In this document: positions 1 to 9,150 of the stretch, in pieces
Numbering within the stretch: the first letter of the stretch is position 1
How the letters are laid out: every line of letters starts with the position of its first letter
Notes under the pieces: generated by a model
What the model was told of the DNA's origin: nothing
What the model saw: only the letters and a program-made list of their open reading frames with translations
The model's database searches: none
Position numbers and translations under genes: made by a program
Assembly: GCA_023957235.1 (NCBI GenBank)
Contig: JAMLHI010000003.1
Coordinates: 1 to 64,000 of the forward strand
Direction: 5' to 3'
Source of the DNA: Chitinophagales bacterium
Lineage (GTDB): Bacteria; Bacteroidota; Bacteroidia; Chitinophagales; JADIYW01
Length of the DNA: 64,000 bases

Positions 1-1019
1 GAAACTATATTTTGTATATCTCTCATACTCACATGAGTGTAAATTTCTGTCGTTCTACTGCTATTGTGGCCAAGTAACTCTTGGATGTAGCGAATATCGG
101 TTCCATTTTCTAATAAATGGGTGGCGTAGCTATGACGAAGCCAATGCAAAGTTGCTGTTTTTTTTATGTTAGCTTTTTCTAAAGCTTGTTTTAAAACAAG
201 CTGCAGACTTCTTGCACTGTATTGTTCCCCTTTTTGTTGTCCTTCAAATAACCAGTATTGAGGGCGATAGGCTTTATAGTATATGCGTAACATCTCAATC
301 GTTCTGTCGCTAATTGAAACTACTCGATCCTTTTTTCCTTTGGATTGATAGATATGTATTAAATGACGGTCTGAAAGAATATCTGAAGGTTTTAGATTCA
401 ACAACTCACTTCGTCGCAATCCACACGCATAAATCAAACTCAGCATAGTTCGGTGTTTTAGATTGGTTGGTGCTTCCAAAATAGCTTTCACTTCTTGTTT
501 GCTAAGTACATTTGGTAAACGATGTTCAATGCGTGGTCGAAGGATTAAGTTAACGACTATCTTTCGGTTTTCTATTGTTTCAAAGAATAATTTAATGCCA
601 TTTACAAACTGATTTTGATAGGAACTAGATAATTTTCGTTGGAGAATGTACTCGTTGTTAAAAAGTATGACATCGTCGTTGGTGATTTCATAAATTGATT
701 TGTCTTTGAAATTAGAAAGAAATGTGCGCGTTACATCTATATAGGTTTTAATTGTATTGGAGCTATAACGCTTAGATAATAACCATTTTTCAAAAGAGTT
801 GAGCTGTTCAATTACTTCGTTCGATAATTCATTGTTGTTATGTAATGAAATTCCAAAACGCTCACGATATGCTTTAGTATTAGGTAGATGCCATACACGT
901 AAAGAGGAACTCCAACGAGCTCCTTTGAGTTGTTTGAATCGTTGAATTAGCTCATCGTCTTGTGGGAATTTGACAGCAATACGTGATTGATTGTGATAAT
1001 TTATAATACTCGCATTCAT
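1..1019 (-). CDS. Tyrosine recombinase/integrase (XerC/XerD-like), 3' end outside window
   Basis: Reading leftward from an ATG at 1019, the frame stays open to the window edge for 339 codons, so the C-terminal end is missing. The N-terminal part resembles a SAM-like core-binding region (a stretch reading KWLLSKRYSSNTIKTY). The catalytic part contains LIYACGLRRSELLNL with the first catalytic Arg, then HWLRHSYATHLLENGTD (HxxR box), then ELLGHNSSRTTEIYTHV with the second His and the nucleophilic Tyr. All key residues of an active site-specific tyrosine recombinase are therefore present. Such enzymes resolve chromosome dimers or integrate mobile elements. No attachment site or cargo can be recognised here, so the role of this copy is open. 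The extra N-terminal region before the SAM-like part suggests a Bacteroidota integrase rather than housekeeping XerC or XerD. Confidence 0.92.
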   Translation of the reverse strand, partial: MNASIINYHNQSRIAVKFPQDDELIQRFKQLKGARWSSSLRVWHLPNTKAYRERFGISLHNNNELSNEVIEQLNSFEKWLLSKRYSSNTIKTYIDVTRTFLSNFKDKSIYEITNDDVILFNNEYILQRKLSSSYQNQFVNGIKLFFETIENRKIVVNLILRPRIEHRLPNVLSKQEVKAILEAPTNLKHRTMLSLIYACGLRRSELLNLKPSDILSDRHLIHIYQSKGKKDRVVSISDRTIEMLRIYYKAYRPQYWLFEGQQKGEQYSARSLQLVLKQALEKANIKKTATLHWLRHSYATHLLENGTDIRYIQELLGHNSSRTTEIYTHVSMRDIQNIV

Positions 1020-1203
1020 CTATATTTTTCTTTTTAAGATGAGGGAAAAGATAAAAATCCATAAAATAGGATTGGAACAATTTTATTTGTGATTAGCTCA
1101 GCTAAAAGTTGACTATGTTAATGGGTGTATTGTAATATAAAATACGAAGTCTATAAGTGGTGGCAATTTAGATTTGCCCAATCATTTGTTCTTTCAGATT
1201 AGG

Positions 1204-1234
1204 TTGTTGAATGATCTTTTTTCCTATAATTTTG
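1204..1234 (+). promoter_or_regulatory. Bacteroidota-type promoter of msrA
   Basis: A TTG at 1204-1206 is followed after 20 bases by TAATTTTG at 1227-1234, which fits the Bacteroidota consensus TTG, 17-23 bases, TAnnTTTG. Initiation a few bases downstream would leave a leader of about 35 bases before the ATG at 1277. Confidence 0.6.
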
Positions 1235-1276
1235 TAGGAATCTGCAACCAAAGTATAAAGTTTTTGTTTGAGTAAT

Positions 1277-1903
1277 ATGAGGTGGTATTGGAATATTTGT
1301 ATGATTTTATTGCTTAGTGGATGCTCTAATCATACCAAGCAATCTCATACGGAACTCATGAATAAAGAGAATATGAATGAAAGAATTATATTGGGAGGTG
1401 GATGTTTTTGGTGTACAGAAGCTGTATTTCAACGCATAAAAGGAGTAGATTCAGTGATTTCTGGATATATGGGTGGAGGTACAAAAAATCCTAATTATAT
1501 GGATGTTTGTACTGGATTGACGGGACATATAGAGGTTGTTCAAGTAAGTTTTCAACCCAATTTAATTTCGTTGAAAGATTTATTAGAGGTGTTTTTCATA
1601 AGTCATGACCCTACCACTCTCAATAGGCAGGGAGCAGATGAGGGTACTCAATACAAATCAGTCATATTTTATGAAAATGAACAGCAAAGGTTGGTTGCTA
1701 TGGATGTTATTAGAACGTTGGAGGATTCAAATATTTATGATTCTCCAATTGTAACTGAGCTTGTTCCTTCTGAAATATTCTATCCAGCAGAAGATTATCA
1801 TCAGAATTATTACCATCTCAATAAGGGTCAAGCATATTGTTCTTTTGTAATTACTCCTAAAATTCAAAAGGTAGAAAGGGTTTTCAAAGAAAGGCTAAAA
1901 TAA
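1277..1903 (+). CDS. msrA: Peptide-methionine (S)-S-oxide reductase MsrA, lipoprotein form
   Basis: MsrA reduces the S-epimer of methionine sulfoxide in proteins. The catalytic motif GGGCFWCTEA is present, with the nucleophilic Cys in GCFWC, as are the family segments VISGYMGGG and HDPTTLNRQGADEGTQYKS. The protein ends shortly after the EDYHQNYY motif. The N-terminus MRWYWNICMILLLSGC is a short lipoprotein signal with an LLSGC lipobox, so the enzyme is probably anchored in the envelope, where it would repair oxidised exported proteins. I chose the ATG at 1277 because it begins the signal sequence directly; a TTG at 1268 is in frame but less likely. It is monocistronic, with a promoter at 1204-1234, and faces the convergent sucAB operon. 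Confidence 0.93.
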   Translation: MRWYWNICMILLLSGCSNHTKQSHTELMNKENMNERIILGGGCFWCTEAVFQRIKGVDSVISGYMGGGTKNPNYMDVCTGLTGHIEVVQVSFQPNLISLKDLLEVFFISHDPTTLNRQGADEGTQYKSVIFYENEQQRLVAMDVIRTLEDSNIYDSPIVTELVPSEIFYPAEDYHQNYYHLNKGQAYCSFVITPKIQKVERVFKERLK

Positions 1904-1929
1904 AAAAGCCCCTAATTGATTAGAGGCTT
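1902..1929 (-). terminator. Rho-independent terminator of the sucAB operon
   Basis: The inverted repeat 1906-1916 / 1919-1929 (AAGCC.CTAAT against ATTAG.GGCTT) is followed on the minus strand by a run of six T. It lies 22 bases after the sucB stop and touches the msrA stop, so the two convergent genes share it. Only the minus-strand side has a U-tract. Confidence 0.7.
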
Positions 1930-1950
1930 AAGAGGAAATTGCTTGATAAT

Positions 1951-3195
1951 TTAAATTTCAAACAACATTCGCTCTGGATTTTCCAAATAATCTTTTACGG
2001 CTACTAAGAAACTCACAGATTCTTTGCCATCTACAATTCTATGGTCATAAGAGAGTGCTAAATACATCATGGGTCTGATGACAATCTGACCATTAATGAC
2101 CATAGGTCGGTCTTGTATCTTGTGCATTCCTAAAATTGCTGATTGTGGTTGATTAATAATAGGAGTACTCAATAAAGATCCAAATACACCTCCATTAGTG
2201 ATAGTAAATGTTCCTCCTTCCATATCTCCTATAGATAGTTGACCATCTCTCCCTAAAGTAGCTAATCTTTTAATTTCCTTTTCAATCTCAGCAAAGCCTA
2301 AGGTTTCTGTATTTCTGATGACAGGCACTACAAGTCCTTTTGGAGTAGAGACAGCAATAGATACATCACAAAAATCATGGTATATTATTGAGTCATCATT
2401 AATGTAAGCATTGATGGCTTCAAACCTTTTTAATGCTAGAGTGCAAGCTTTTACGAAAAAAGACATAAAGCCAAGATTGATACCATGTTCATTACTGAAA
2501 TCATCTTTGTATTGTTTTCTCAACTCCATGATTCTAGACATATCCACTTCATTAAATGTAGTGAGCATGGCAGTGTTATTTTTTACCTCAACTAGTCGTC
2601 TAGAAATAGTTTTTCTCAACCTAGTCATTTTTTCTATTCTCTCTCCACGAGTTCCACTAATGATCACTTCGTTTTTTGCAGAAATGTCTTCTTTTGGAGT
2701 TATTGCAATAGGAAGTTGAGGAGTAGCAATATTATCACTTGTAACAGCTTTAGCATCTTCTTTTGTAATTCTGCCATCTACTCCGGAGCCTTTTATGGCA
2801 CTAGGGTCAATTCCTTTTTCATCCAAAATTTTCTTAGCAGCAGGTGATGGATGTGAGGTGGCATAAGTAATATCTTTTCCTTTTGCACTTTGTTGGGCAA
2901 CTGAAGGTTCGGGAGTTGCTACCTTTGATTCAGATTTTTCAGCAGTCACCTTTTTAGCACCATCTGTATCAATATAGCATACTAAATCTCCAATTTTAAG
3001 ATCTTCTCCTTCTTTGGCAACACGTGTTATAGTTCCTGCTGCCTCAGCAGGCAATTCAAGAGTTGCCTTGTCTGATTCAAATTCACAGAGAGGTTCATCA
3101 ATTTCCACAGATTTTCCGTCTTCGACGAGCCATGAGGAAAGAGTAACTTCTGTAACGGATTCTCCGATAGACGGAACTCTGATTTCTATCTTCAT
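1951..3195 (-). CDS. sucB: Dihydrolipoyllysine-residue succinyltransferase, E2 of 2-oxoglutarate dehydrogenase
   Basis: This is the E2 core of the 2-oxoglutarate dehydrogenase complex, transferring succinyl groups from lipoate to CoA in the TCA cycle. Residues 1-77 form a lipoyl domain, with the lipoylated Lys in FESDKATLE. An Ala/Lys/Glu-rich linker follows, then a peripheral-subunit-binding domain ([17 protein letters not shown], about 114-150), then the catalytic acyltransferase domain from about 185 to the end. The catalytic motif is [13 protein letters not shown] near the C-terminus, with the active His and Asp. Length (414 residues) and domain order are normal. It follows sucA by 23 bases on the same strand. 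No E3 gene is in the window. Confidence 0.95.
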   Translation of the reverse strand: MKIEIRVPSIGESVTEVTLSSWLVEDGKSVEIDEPLCEFESDKATLELPAEAAGTITRVAKEGEDLKIGDLVCYIDTDGAKKVTAEKSESKVATPEPSVAQQSAKGKDITYATSHPSPAAKKILDEKGIDPSAIKGSGVDGRITKEDAKAVTSDNIATPQLPIAITPKEDISAKNEVIISGTRGERIEKMTRLRKTISRRLVEVKNNTAMLTTFNEVDMSRIMELRKQYKDDFSNEHGINLGFMSFFVKACTLALKRFEAINAYINDDSIIYHDFCDVSIAVSTPKGLVVPVIRNTETLGFAEIEKEIKRLATLGRDGQLSIGDMEGGTFTITNGGVFGSLLSTPIINQPQSAILGMHKIQDRPMVINGQIVIRPMMYLALSYDHRIVDGKESVSFLVAVKDYLENPERMLFEI

Positions 3196-3218
3196 TTCAA
3201 GTATTTTATATGATAAAT

Positions 3219-5948
3219 TTAATCGTTAAAAGTCTTTTCTACAATATCGAGCTGTTCTTTTTCATGTATTTTGGCAAATCCTGTTGCTGGTGATGCACTT
3301 GCTAGTCTGGAAACTAGATTCCATTTTATTTCTGGAAGCGTATTTTTAACATACCACCATGCACCCATGTTTGATGGTTCTTCTTGCGTCCAATAAACTT
3401 TAGCTTTGGAATATTTTTTCAATATTTTCTCCACTTGAGTATAAGCCATTGGATACAATTGTTCAATTCTTACAATTGCAACATCATCACGCTGATGGGC
3501 TTTTTTATATTTGAGTAAATCATAGAAGACTTTACCTGAACAAAAGATAAGGCGTTTGACTTTGTTGGGTGCTTCAACTGATACATCATCAATGATTTCC
3601 TGAAATTTGCCTGTGTATATCTCACTGACATCTGAAGTACAGTCAGGATGTCGCAATAAAGATTTGGGAGACATATTGATTAGTGGCTTTCTAAATTCCC
3701 ATGCCAATTGTCGTCTGATGGCATGGAAAAGATTAGCTGGAGTTGTAATATTTGTAACCACCATATTGAGTTCAGCACAGTTCTGTAAGAATCGTTCTAG
3801 TCTTGCACTAGAATGTTCAGGACCGGCTCCTTCATAACCGTGAGGAAGCAATAATATCATACCTGAGCTTTTATTCCATTTGGTTTCGCTAGAGGCTATG
3901 AATTGGTCTAAAATAATCTGAGCACCATTAATGAAGTCTCCAAACTGAGCTTCCCATACGACCAAATGGTCAGGGTGAGCTAATGAATAACCAAATTCAA
4001 ATCCTAGGACACCATATTCAGAAAGATGTGAATTGTAGATTAGAAAATCTCCTTGTTGCTTATCTTCATTGATATAATTTAGTCTATTGTATTCTTCACC
4101 TGTATTTTCATCATAAATAGTAGCGTGTCTGTGAGAGAAAGTACCTCTTTTCACATCTTCTCCACTCATACGCACATTTTTGCCATCCAGAAGAATTGAA
4201 CCATATCCTATCAACTCTCCTGCTGCCCAGTCCACTGATTGTTGTTGGCGCATAATATCCCTTCTGCTTTGGAGCATTTTGTCAATTTTTTTAAGTGGCT
4301 CAAAGTTGTCAGGAACTTTTACTAAGGCTTTAATGATTTTGACAAGATTTGTCTTAGAGATTTTTGTTTCAGGTGAGCTTTCAAAGTCTTCTTGTTTTGC
4401 AAATCGAATTTTTTTCCAAGCAATATCAGTTGGCTGAAGTTGATATGGAAGGGCATTTTGTTTGGTGTAGTCCAATCGTTCTTGAAGTTCTGTCCAAAAA
4501 TCTTTTTCAAATCCTTTTACCAATTCTGCACCAGCCAAGCCCCAGTCAATCAATTTTTGGCTATAAATATCGCGTACGCTTTTGTGGTTTTTGATGATAT
4601 CATACATTTGAGGTTGTGTGTATTGCGGGTCATCTCCTTCATTATGTCCGTGTTTTCTATAACAGACCATGTCAATAAAAGCATCTTTGTGGAATTTTTG
4701 CCTATATTCAACTGCTAGCTCTGAAACAAAAGCGGTAGCTTCTACATCGTCACCGTTCACATGGAATACAGGACATTGTAGCGTAGATGCAATAGATGTA
4801 CTATAATAGGATGAACGAGCATCGTCAAAGTCTGTTGTAAAACCGATTTGATTATTGATAACGAAATGTACCGTGCCCCCCACTTTGTATCCTTTCAATA
4901 AAGACATCTGGAGCACCTCGTAAATAATTCCTTGTCCAGCAATTGCAGCATCACCATGAATTGATATAGGTAAAATTGAGTCATAATCAGATTCATATAC
5001 AGCATCTGCTTTAGCTCTACAAAACCCTTGAACAACTGGATTGACAGCTTCTAGATGAGAAGGATTAGCAAGTAGATTGATATAAATCGTCTTCTCGTCC
5101 ATTGTTTGATATTGAGAAGCATATCCTTTATGATATTTTACATCACCAGTGCCAGAGATAAGATTTTCTGGGGATACTCCTTCAAATTCAGTAAAGACTT
5201 CTTCATAGGTTTTTCCTACGATATTGACTAAGATATTGATACGCCCTCTATGTGCCATACCAATGACCACTTCTTTACAACCTTCATTGGCAGCAACATT
5301 AATCATTGCATCTAAAGAAGGTATAGTTGACTCTCCTCCTTCCAAAGAAAATCTCTTCTGACCTATGAACTTTGTACCTAAAAATTTCTCATATACTGCT
5401 GAGTCGTTGAGTTTTTTCAAAATTCGCTTTTTCTTTTCAAAAGGATGTTCATAAGAAGTATATCCATGTTCAATCTTTTCTCTAAGCCATATTCTTTCTT
5501 CTCTATTGTCAATATAGTTGTATTCCCAACCAATTGTACGACAATAGATTGTTTTTAATCGAGCCAAGATATCTCTAAGTGTTGCTCTTCCAATGCCCAA
5601 CTCATGACCTCCATAAAATGGAGTATCCATATCATTTTCATCCAAATCGTAAAATTTGAGATCAAGGTCGGCATGTCTATCTTTTCTAGGCCTTATCGGG
5701 TTGGTATCAGAGACCAAATGCCCTTTATTACGGTATGCATAAATAAGTTTGATGACCTTAAATTCCTTAGGGTCTAATATAAGTGATTGCTCACCAAGTG
5801 TTGTACTGTTTGATTTTGAAGAGAAATCATACCCTTCAAAGAATATCCTCCATTCACGCTCAACTGAATCTGGATTTTTTAAGTAATCCTTATACAATTG
5901 ATCGACAAAAGAAGGATGGGCATTTAATAGAAAAGACAAATCCATCAT
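3219..5948 (-). CDS. sucA: 2-oxoglutarate dehydrogenase E1 component
   Basis: This thiamine-diphosphate-dependent E1 subunit decarboxylates 2-oxoglutarate and succinylates the lipoyl group of E2. The start is at [19 protein letters not shown], a typical E1o N-terminus; seven further in-frame codons upstream (to 5969) add nothing conserved. Visible family motifs include [18 protein letters not shown], the ThDP-binding segment [34 protein letters not shown], and in the C-terminal half [20 protein letters not shown] and [20 protein letters not shown]. Length of about 909 residues is normal. It forms an operon with sucB and is divergent from rpsT. Confidence 0.96.
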   Translation of the reverse strand: MMDLSFLLNAHPSFVDQLYKDYLKNPDSVEREWRIFFEGYDFSSKSNSTTLGEQSLILDPKEFKVIKLIYAYRNKGHLVSDTNPIRPRKDRHADLDLKFYDLDENDMDTPFYGGHELGIGRATLRDILARLKTIYCRTIGWEYNYIDNREERIWLREKIEHGYTSYEHPFEKKKRILKKLNDSAVYEKFLGTKFIGQKRFSLEGGESTIPSLDAMINVAANEGCKEVVIGMAHRGRINILVNIVGKTYEEVFTEFEGVSPENLISGTGDVKYHKGYASQYQTMDEKTIYINLLANPSHLEAVNPVVQGFCRAKADAVYESDYDSILPISIHGDAAIAGQGIIYEVLQMSLLKGYKVGGTVHFVINNQIGFTTDFDDARSSYYSTSIASTLQCPVFHVNGDDVEATAFVSELAVEYRQKFHKDAFIDMVCYRKHGHNEGDDPQYTQPQMYDIIKNHKSVRDIYSQKLIDWGLAGAELVKGFEKDFWTELQERLDYTKQNALPYQLQPTDIAWKKIRFAKQEDFESSPETKISKTNLVKIIKALVKVPDNFEPLKKIDKMLQSRRDIMRQQQSVDWAAGELIGYGSILLDGKNVRMSGEDVKRGTFSHRHATIYDENTGEEYNRLNYINEDKQQGDFLIYNSHLSEYGVLGFEFGYSLAHPDHLVVWEAQFGDFINGAQIILDQFIASSETKWNKSSGMILLLPHGYEGAGPEHSSARLERFLQNCAELNMVVTNITTPANLFHAIRRQLAWEFRKPLINMSPKSLLRHPDCTSDVSEIYTGKFQEIIDDVSVEAPNKVKRLIFCSGKVFYDLLKYKKAHQRDDVAIVRIEQLYPMAYTQVEKILKKYSKAKVYWTQEEPSNMGAWWYVKNTLPEIKWNLVSRLASASPATGFAKIHEKEQLDIVEKTFND

Positions 5949-6072
5949 AATTCTGAAATAATAAAACAAATATCGCTACTTTATTTTAGATATAAATTTT
6001 ATATGCAAACTTTTAAGATTATTTGAGACTACATTTTCATAAAAAAGTTTTTTTGAAAAAAAGTTTCATTTT

Positions 6073-6107
6073 TTTGTTTTTATTTTTAAAAATACTTACT
6101 ACCTTTG
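6073..6107 (+). promoter_or_regulatory. Bacteroidota-type promoter of rpsT
   Basis: TTTG at 6073-6076 and TACCTTTG at 6100-6107 are separated by 23 bases. The second box is a perfect TAnnTTTG. The leader to the rpsT ATG at 6132 would be about 20 bases. Confidence 0.6.
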
Positions 6108-6131
6108 CCCATTCAAATTGCAAGATAAGTA

Positions 6132-6383
6132 ATGGCACATCATAAATCAGCTCAAAAGCGAATCAGACAGACTGCTAAAAGAAGACTAGAAAATAGATAT
6201 TATGGCAAAACAACCCGTAATGCTATCCGTAAATTACAAAGCTTGACTTCAAAAGAAGAAGCAGAAAAATTATTACCTAGTGTTGTAGCAATGATTGATA
6301 AGTTGGCAAAAAGAAACCAAATTCATCAAAATAAAGCAGCTAACATAAAATCTTCTATCACAAAAGGAGTTAATTCGCTATAA
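6132..6383 (+). CDS. rpsT: 30S ribosomal protein S20
   Basis: This 83-residue basic protein binds 16S rRNA in the body of the small subunit. It starts with the family signature [18 protein letters not shown] and has the typical Lys/Arg-rich helical pattern, ending in a segment like [20 protein letters not shown]. It has its own promoter just upstream and its own terminator downstream, so it is monocistronic. Confidence 0.97.
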   Translation: MAHHKSAQKRIRQTAKRRLENRYYGKTTRNAIRKLQSLTSKEEAEKLLPSVVAMIDKLAKRNQIHQNKAANIKSSITKGVNSL

Positions 6384-6410
6384 TTTTTTAGAAAATTTAT
6401 GAAAATATAG

Positions 6411-6443
6411 AAAAGGTGCATCTTAATGATGTACCTTTTTTTT
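6411..6443 (+). terminator. Rho-independent terminator of rpsT
   Basis: The arms 6411-6422 and 6428-6439 form a 12-bp stem with one G-U pair and a five-base loop, followed by a run of T to 6443. The hairpin ends exactly at the radC start codon. Confidence 0.8.
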
Positions 6444-7148
6444 ATGACTCTTATCAACAACAACTATAGTAATATTAAATCTTGGGCGGAAGAAGACCGC
6501 CCTCGTGAGAAGTTATTATCCAAAGGGCGAAGGTCAATGACAGACGCTGAATTACTTGCTATATTGATTGGTTCAGGTACTCAGAATCAGTCAGCATTGG
6601 ACTTAGCAAGAAATGTTTTATCCATAACAAATAATCATTTAGGGGCATTAGGAAATATTTCTATTCAACAACTGATGACCGTAAAAGGCATTGGTGAAGC
6701 GAAAGCTATAACAATTGTTTCTGCTTTAGAATTAGGCAGGCGGCGACAGCAGTCTGTAGCTTTAGAAGAAAAAGTGATAAAGTGCAGTCGTCATTCGTAT
6801 GAGCTTATTTCACCCTGTATAGGCGATTTGAGTCATGAAGAATTCTGGGTGATTTTATTGAATAGGAGAGGTGTAGTCCTCAAACACAAGAGAATGACAA
6901 AAGGAGGATTTGCCGCAACGATTGTTGATGTTAGACAGATTTTCAAATGGGCAATCAGTGAACAAGCGTCTTCTATAATTTTAGCTCACAACCATCCCTC
7001 TGGAACTTTATCCCCTAGTACACAAGATATTCAGATTACCAATTCTTTGGTAAAAGCTGGAGAGTTGTTGGAAATAAAAGTTCTTGACCATATAATAGTG
7101 ACTAGTCAAGGATATTATAGCTTTACTGACGAGGGAAAAATAGTTTAA
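6444..7148 (+). CDS. radC: RadC family JAB/MPN-domain protein
   Basis: RadC proteins combine a helix-hairpin-helix-like N-terminal half with a C-terminal JAB/MPN metalloprotease-fold domain. The segment SWAEEDRPREKLLSKGRR and the HhH stretch GIGEAKAITIVSALELGRRR are visible. The MPN metal-binding motif is LAHNHPSGTLSPSTQDIQIT (HxHPSG...D). Despite its old name as a repair gene, the biochemical role is not settled. I place the start at the ATG at 6444 (MTLINNNYSN). An in-frame ATG at 6426 lies in the loop of the preceding terminator, so it is an unlikely start. It is convergent with apaG, four bases away. Confidence 0.93.
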   Translation: MTLINNNYSNIKSWAEEDRPREKLLSKGRRSMTDAELLAILIGSGTQNQSALDLARNVLSITNNHLGALGNISIQQLMTVKGIGEAKAITIVSALELGRRRQQSVALEEKVIKCSRHSYELISPCIGDLSHEEFWVILLNRRGVVLKHKRMTKGGFAATIVDVRQIFKWAISEQASSIILAHNHPSGTLSPSTQDIQITNSLVKAGELLEIKVLDHIIVTSQGYYSFTDEGKIV

Positions 7149-7152
7149 ATGC

Positions 7153-7539
7153 TTAGTTGAGCTTGTATGGTGCTATAAGAGAGAAATGAGGGATATTGAC
7201 TTTGAATGTTTTGCCATCACTGACCTTTTGCATCAGATAAGTTCCATGCATCTGCCCAAAGTCAGAAGATAGATTGCATCCTGAAATATATTTATAAGAC
7301 TGATTGGGATGAATGATAGGAGTCTCTCCAATAACTCCATCTCCTACCACTTCTTTTTGAGTTCCAAAAGAATCTTTGATGTACCAATGTCTTTTTAATA
7401 ATTGTACAATATGATTGCTCTGATTGACAATTGTTATCCTATAAGCATATAAATAGCTGCCCAGTTTGGGATTGGAGTATTCTTCTTGATAGTATGACTC
7501 CACAGTAATTTTAATATCTCGAGTGATGGCAACAAACAT
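7153..7539 (-). CDS. apaG: ApaG-domain protein
   Basis: The whole 128-residue protein is a single ApaG domain, an immunoglobulin-like beta-sandwich. Diagnostic segments are RDIKITVESYYQEEYSNP, YAYRITIVNQS, the run QLLKRHWYIKDSFGTQKEV, VVGDGVIGETPIIHPNQSYKY, and SGCNLSSDFGQMHGTYLM. Bacterial ApaG was linked genetically to cobalt and magnesium tolerance; its molecular partner is unclear. It may be cotranscribed behind gmk (38 bases). Confidence 0.93.
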   Translation of the reverse strand: MFVAITRDIKITVESYYQEEYSNPKLGSYLYAYRITIVNQSNHIVQLLKRHWYIKDSFGTQKEVVGDGVIGETPIIHPNQSYKYISGCNLSSDFGQMHGTYLMQKVSDGKTFKVNIPHFSLIAPYKLN

Positions 7540-7577
7540 TAGCCTAATATAATAAAAATTATAGAATAAAACTATTG

Positions 7578-8162
7578 TTACTCACTATGAATATAGGTAG
7601 AAATAATTTTGGATGTTTTTGCTTTAGCTTCTTCCAAATCATCATTGACAATGACGATATCTGCATATTTCTCATGTAATAATTCTTGTTCAGCCTTTCT
7701 TATTCTATTGGCAATATTTTTCTGACATTCAGTGCCTCTTTGTTCTAATCTTTCTTTTAAAGTCTGGAGACTAGGTGTTTTTACAAATATTTTGATAGCA
7801 TTTTCTCCAAAATATTTCTTTAAAGTTTCAGAACCAATAACATCTACAACAAAGAGAACAATTTTTCCTTCATTCCAGATTCTTTCTACTTCTGACTTTA
7901 ATGTTCCATAAAACAGATGATCATAAACCTGTTCCCATTCAATGAAGTCATTATTTTCGATATGGTATTTAAATATTTCATTGGTGAAAAACTGATAATC
8001 ATAACCAGGGATTTCGCCATTTCTAGGGAGTCTTGTTGTGGCAGAAACAGACCTTTTGATATTACTAAAAGTTTTTAATATATGCTGAGAAAGCGTTGTT
8101 TTTCCTCCTCCAGATGGACCAGTGAAAATGATAGCTTTATGATGATGAGGATATTGTGGCAT
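7578..8162 (-). CDS. gmk: Guanylate kinase
   Basis: The enzyme phosphorylates GMP to GDP with ATP. The P-loop GPSGGGKTTL lies near residues 15-24, and the GMP-binding region follows as SVSATTRLPRNGEIPGYDYQF. The lid and closing segments, VDVIGSETLKKYF and RGTECQKNIANRIRKAEQEL, match the family. Length of 194 residues is normal. It starts nine bases after yicC; yicC-gmk is a pairing seen in many bacteria. Confidence 0.95.
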   Translation of the reverse strand: MPQYPHHHKAIIFTGPSGGGKTTLSQHILKTFSNIKRSVSATTRLPRNGEIPGYDYQFFTNEIFKYHIENNDFIEWEQVYDHLFYGTLKSEVERIWNEGKIVLFVVDVIGSETLKKYFGENAIKIFVKTPSLQTLKERLEQRGTECQKNIANRIRKAEQELLHEKYADIVIVNDDLEEAKAKTSKIISTYIHSE

Positions 8163-8171
8163 CTTAATCTT

Positions 8172-9056
8172 TTAAAGAATATTATTGACTTGCTCTTTAA
8201 TTTTTTCTAAATCATCTTTCATTAAAATGACTTGCTTTTGTATATCCGAGTCATTTGCTTTTGAGCCGATAGTATTAATTTCCCTTCCCATTTCTTGTGC
8301 CAAAAAGCCTAATTTTTTCCCTTTTTCAATAGAAGAAACATCATTTAAGATCTCTCTAAAATATTCAATATGAGTATTTAGTCTTACTTTTTCCTCATTG
8401 ATATCTAGTTTTTCAATATAAAATATCAACTCCATTTCTAGTCTTCCAGGATTTGCTTCGGATTCTTGGATAAGATTTTTCAACTCACTCTCATATCTTT
8501 CACGAATTTTAGCAATTCGCAAAGGCTCAAAAATTGCAATTTGAGCTAAGGATGTTTCAATGCTTTTTAATTTTATTTTTAAATCTTGATATTGACTAAT
8601 TCCTTCAGTTTTTCTGTGTTCTGATAATAAATGAATAGCTTCTTTTATAGCTTCTGATAATGCATTGACAATTGCTTTTTGATCTTGATGGGTAATATTG
8701 TCTAAAATGACATGAGGAAAGCCTAATACAGTATTGAGCAATTGAAGGTTGTCGATTTTATTCTCTTTAATGAATAGATTTAATTCATTGTAATAATGCA
8801 ATAAGAGTGGGGTATTGATTAGATGATTAGCTTCATTTGAAAAAATATTTTCTTCAATTTGTATCAATACATCAATTTTTCCTCTGATGAGTGTACTCAA
8901 CAAATTTCTGAGTTCAGCTTCGAGAAATTTTAATTCACTAGGTAATTTGATATTAATATCTAAGCTTTTACTATTCAGTGATCTGATCTCAATTTTGTAA
9001 AAAAGATTTTCGTGTTTGCTTGTGGCAGCACCAAATCCAGTCATAGAATATACCAT
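8172..9056 (-). CDS. yicC: YicC family endoribonuclease-like protein
   Basis: The protein begins MVYSMTGFGAATSKHENL, the hallmark YicC N-terminus, followed by EIRSLNSKSLDINIKLP. The C-terminal DUF1732 part reads EKGKKLGFLAQEMGREINTI with GSKANDSDIQKQVILMKDDLEKIKEQ after it, ending with VNNIL. E. coli YicC has been described as an endoribonuclease affecting small RNA turnover; activity here is inferred from homology. It is first in a yicC-gmk(-apaG) unit, with a TAACTTTG box upstream. Confidence 0.93.
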   Translation of the reverse strand: MVYSMTGFGAATSKHENLFYKIEIRSLNSKSLDINIKLPSELKFLEAELRNLLSTLIRGKIDVLIQIEENIFSNEANHLINTPLLLHYYNELNLFIKENKIDNLQLLNTVLGFPHVILDNITHQDQKAIVNALSEAIKEAIHLLSEHRKTEGISQYQDLKIKLKSIETSLAQIAIFEPLRIAKIRERYESELKNLIQESEANPGRLEMELIFYIEKLDINEEKVRLNTHIEYFREILNDVSSIEKGKKLGFLAQEMGREINTIGSKANDSDIQKQVILMKDDLEKIKEQVNNIL

Positions 9057-9096
9057 ACACCTATTTGTTTAAAGAAAGATTTTTCCTTTTGAGGTG

Positions 9097-9104
9097 CAAA
9101 GTTA
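9097..9104 (-). promoter_or_regulatory. Possible -7 box of the yicC-gmk unit
   Basis: Read on the minus strand this is TAACTTTG followed by CACC, matching TAnnTTTG about 40 bases upstream of the yicC ATG. I see no TTG at the expected distance upstream, so only half of the promoter is supported. Confidence 0.4.
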
Positions 9105-9150
9105 CACTTATAATAAGGTAAAAAGAAATTGTGAATTAAATATTCAAACT

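Noticed and set aside
1-1019. Integrase as the mobiliser of the 21.9-38.9 kb block
   Set aside because: It is 20 kb away across housekeeping genes, and no attachment-site repeats were found near the block.
1268-1276. TTG start nine bases upstream of the msrA ATG
   Set aside because: The ATG at 1277 starts directly with the lipoprotein signal, and nothing supports the three extra residues.
4392-4718. Plus-strand open frames within sucA
   Set aside because: They are shadows of conserved E1 sequence and have no family resemblance.
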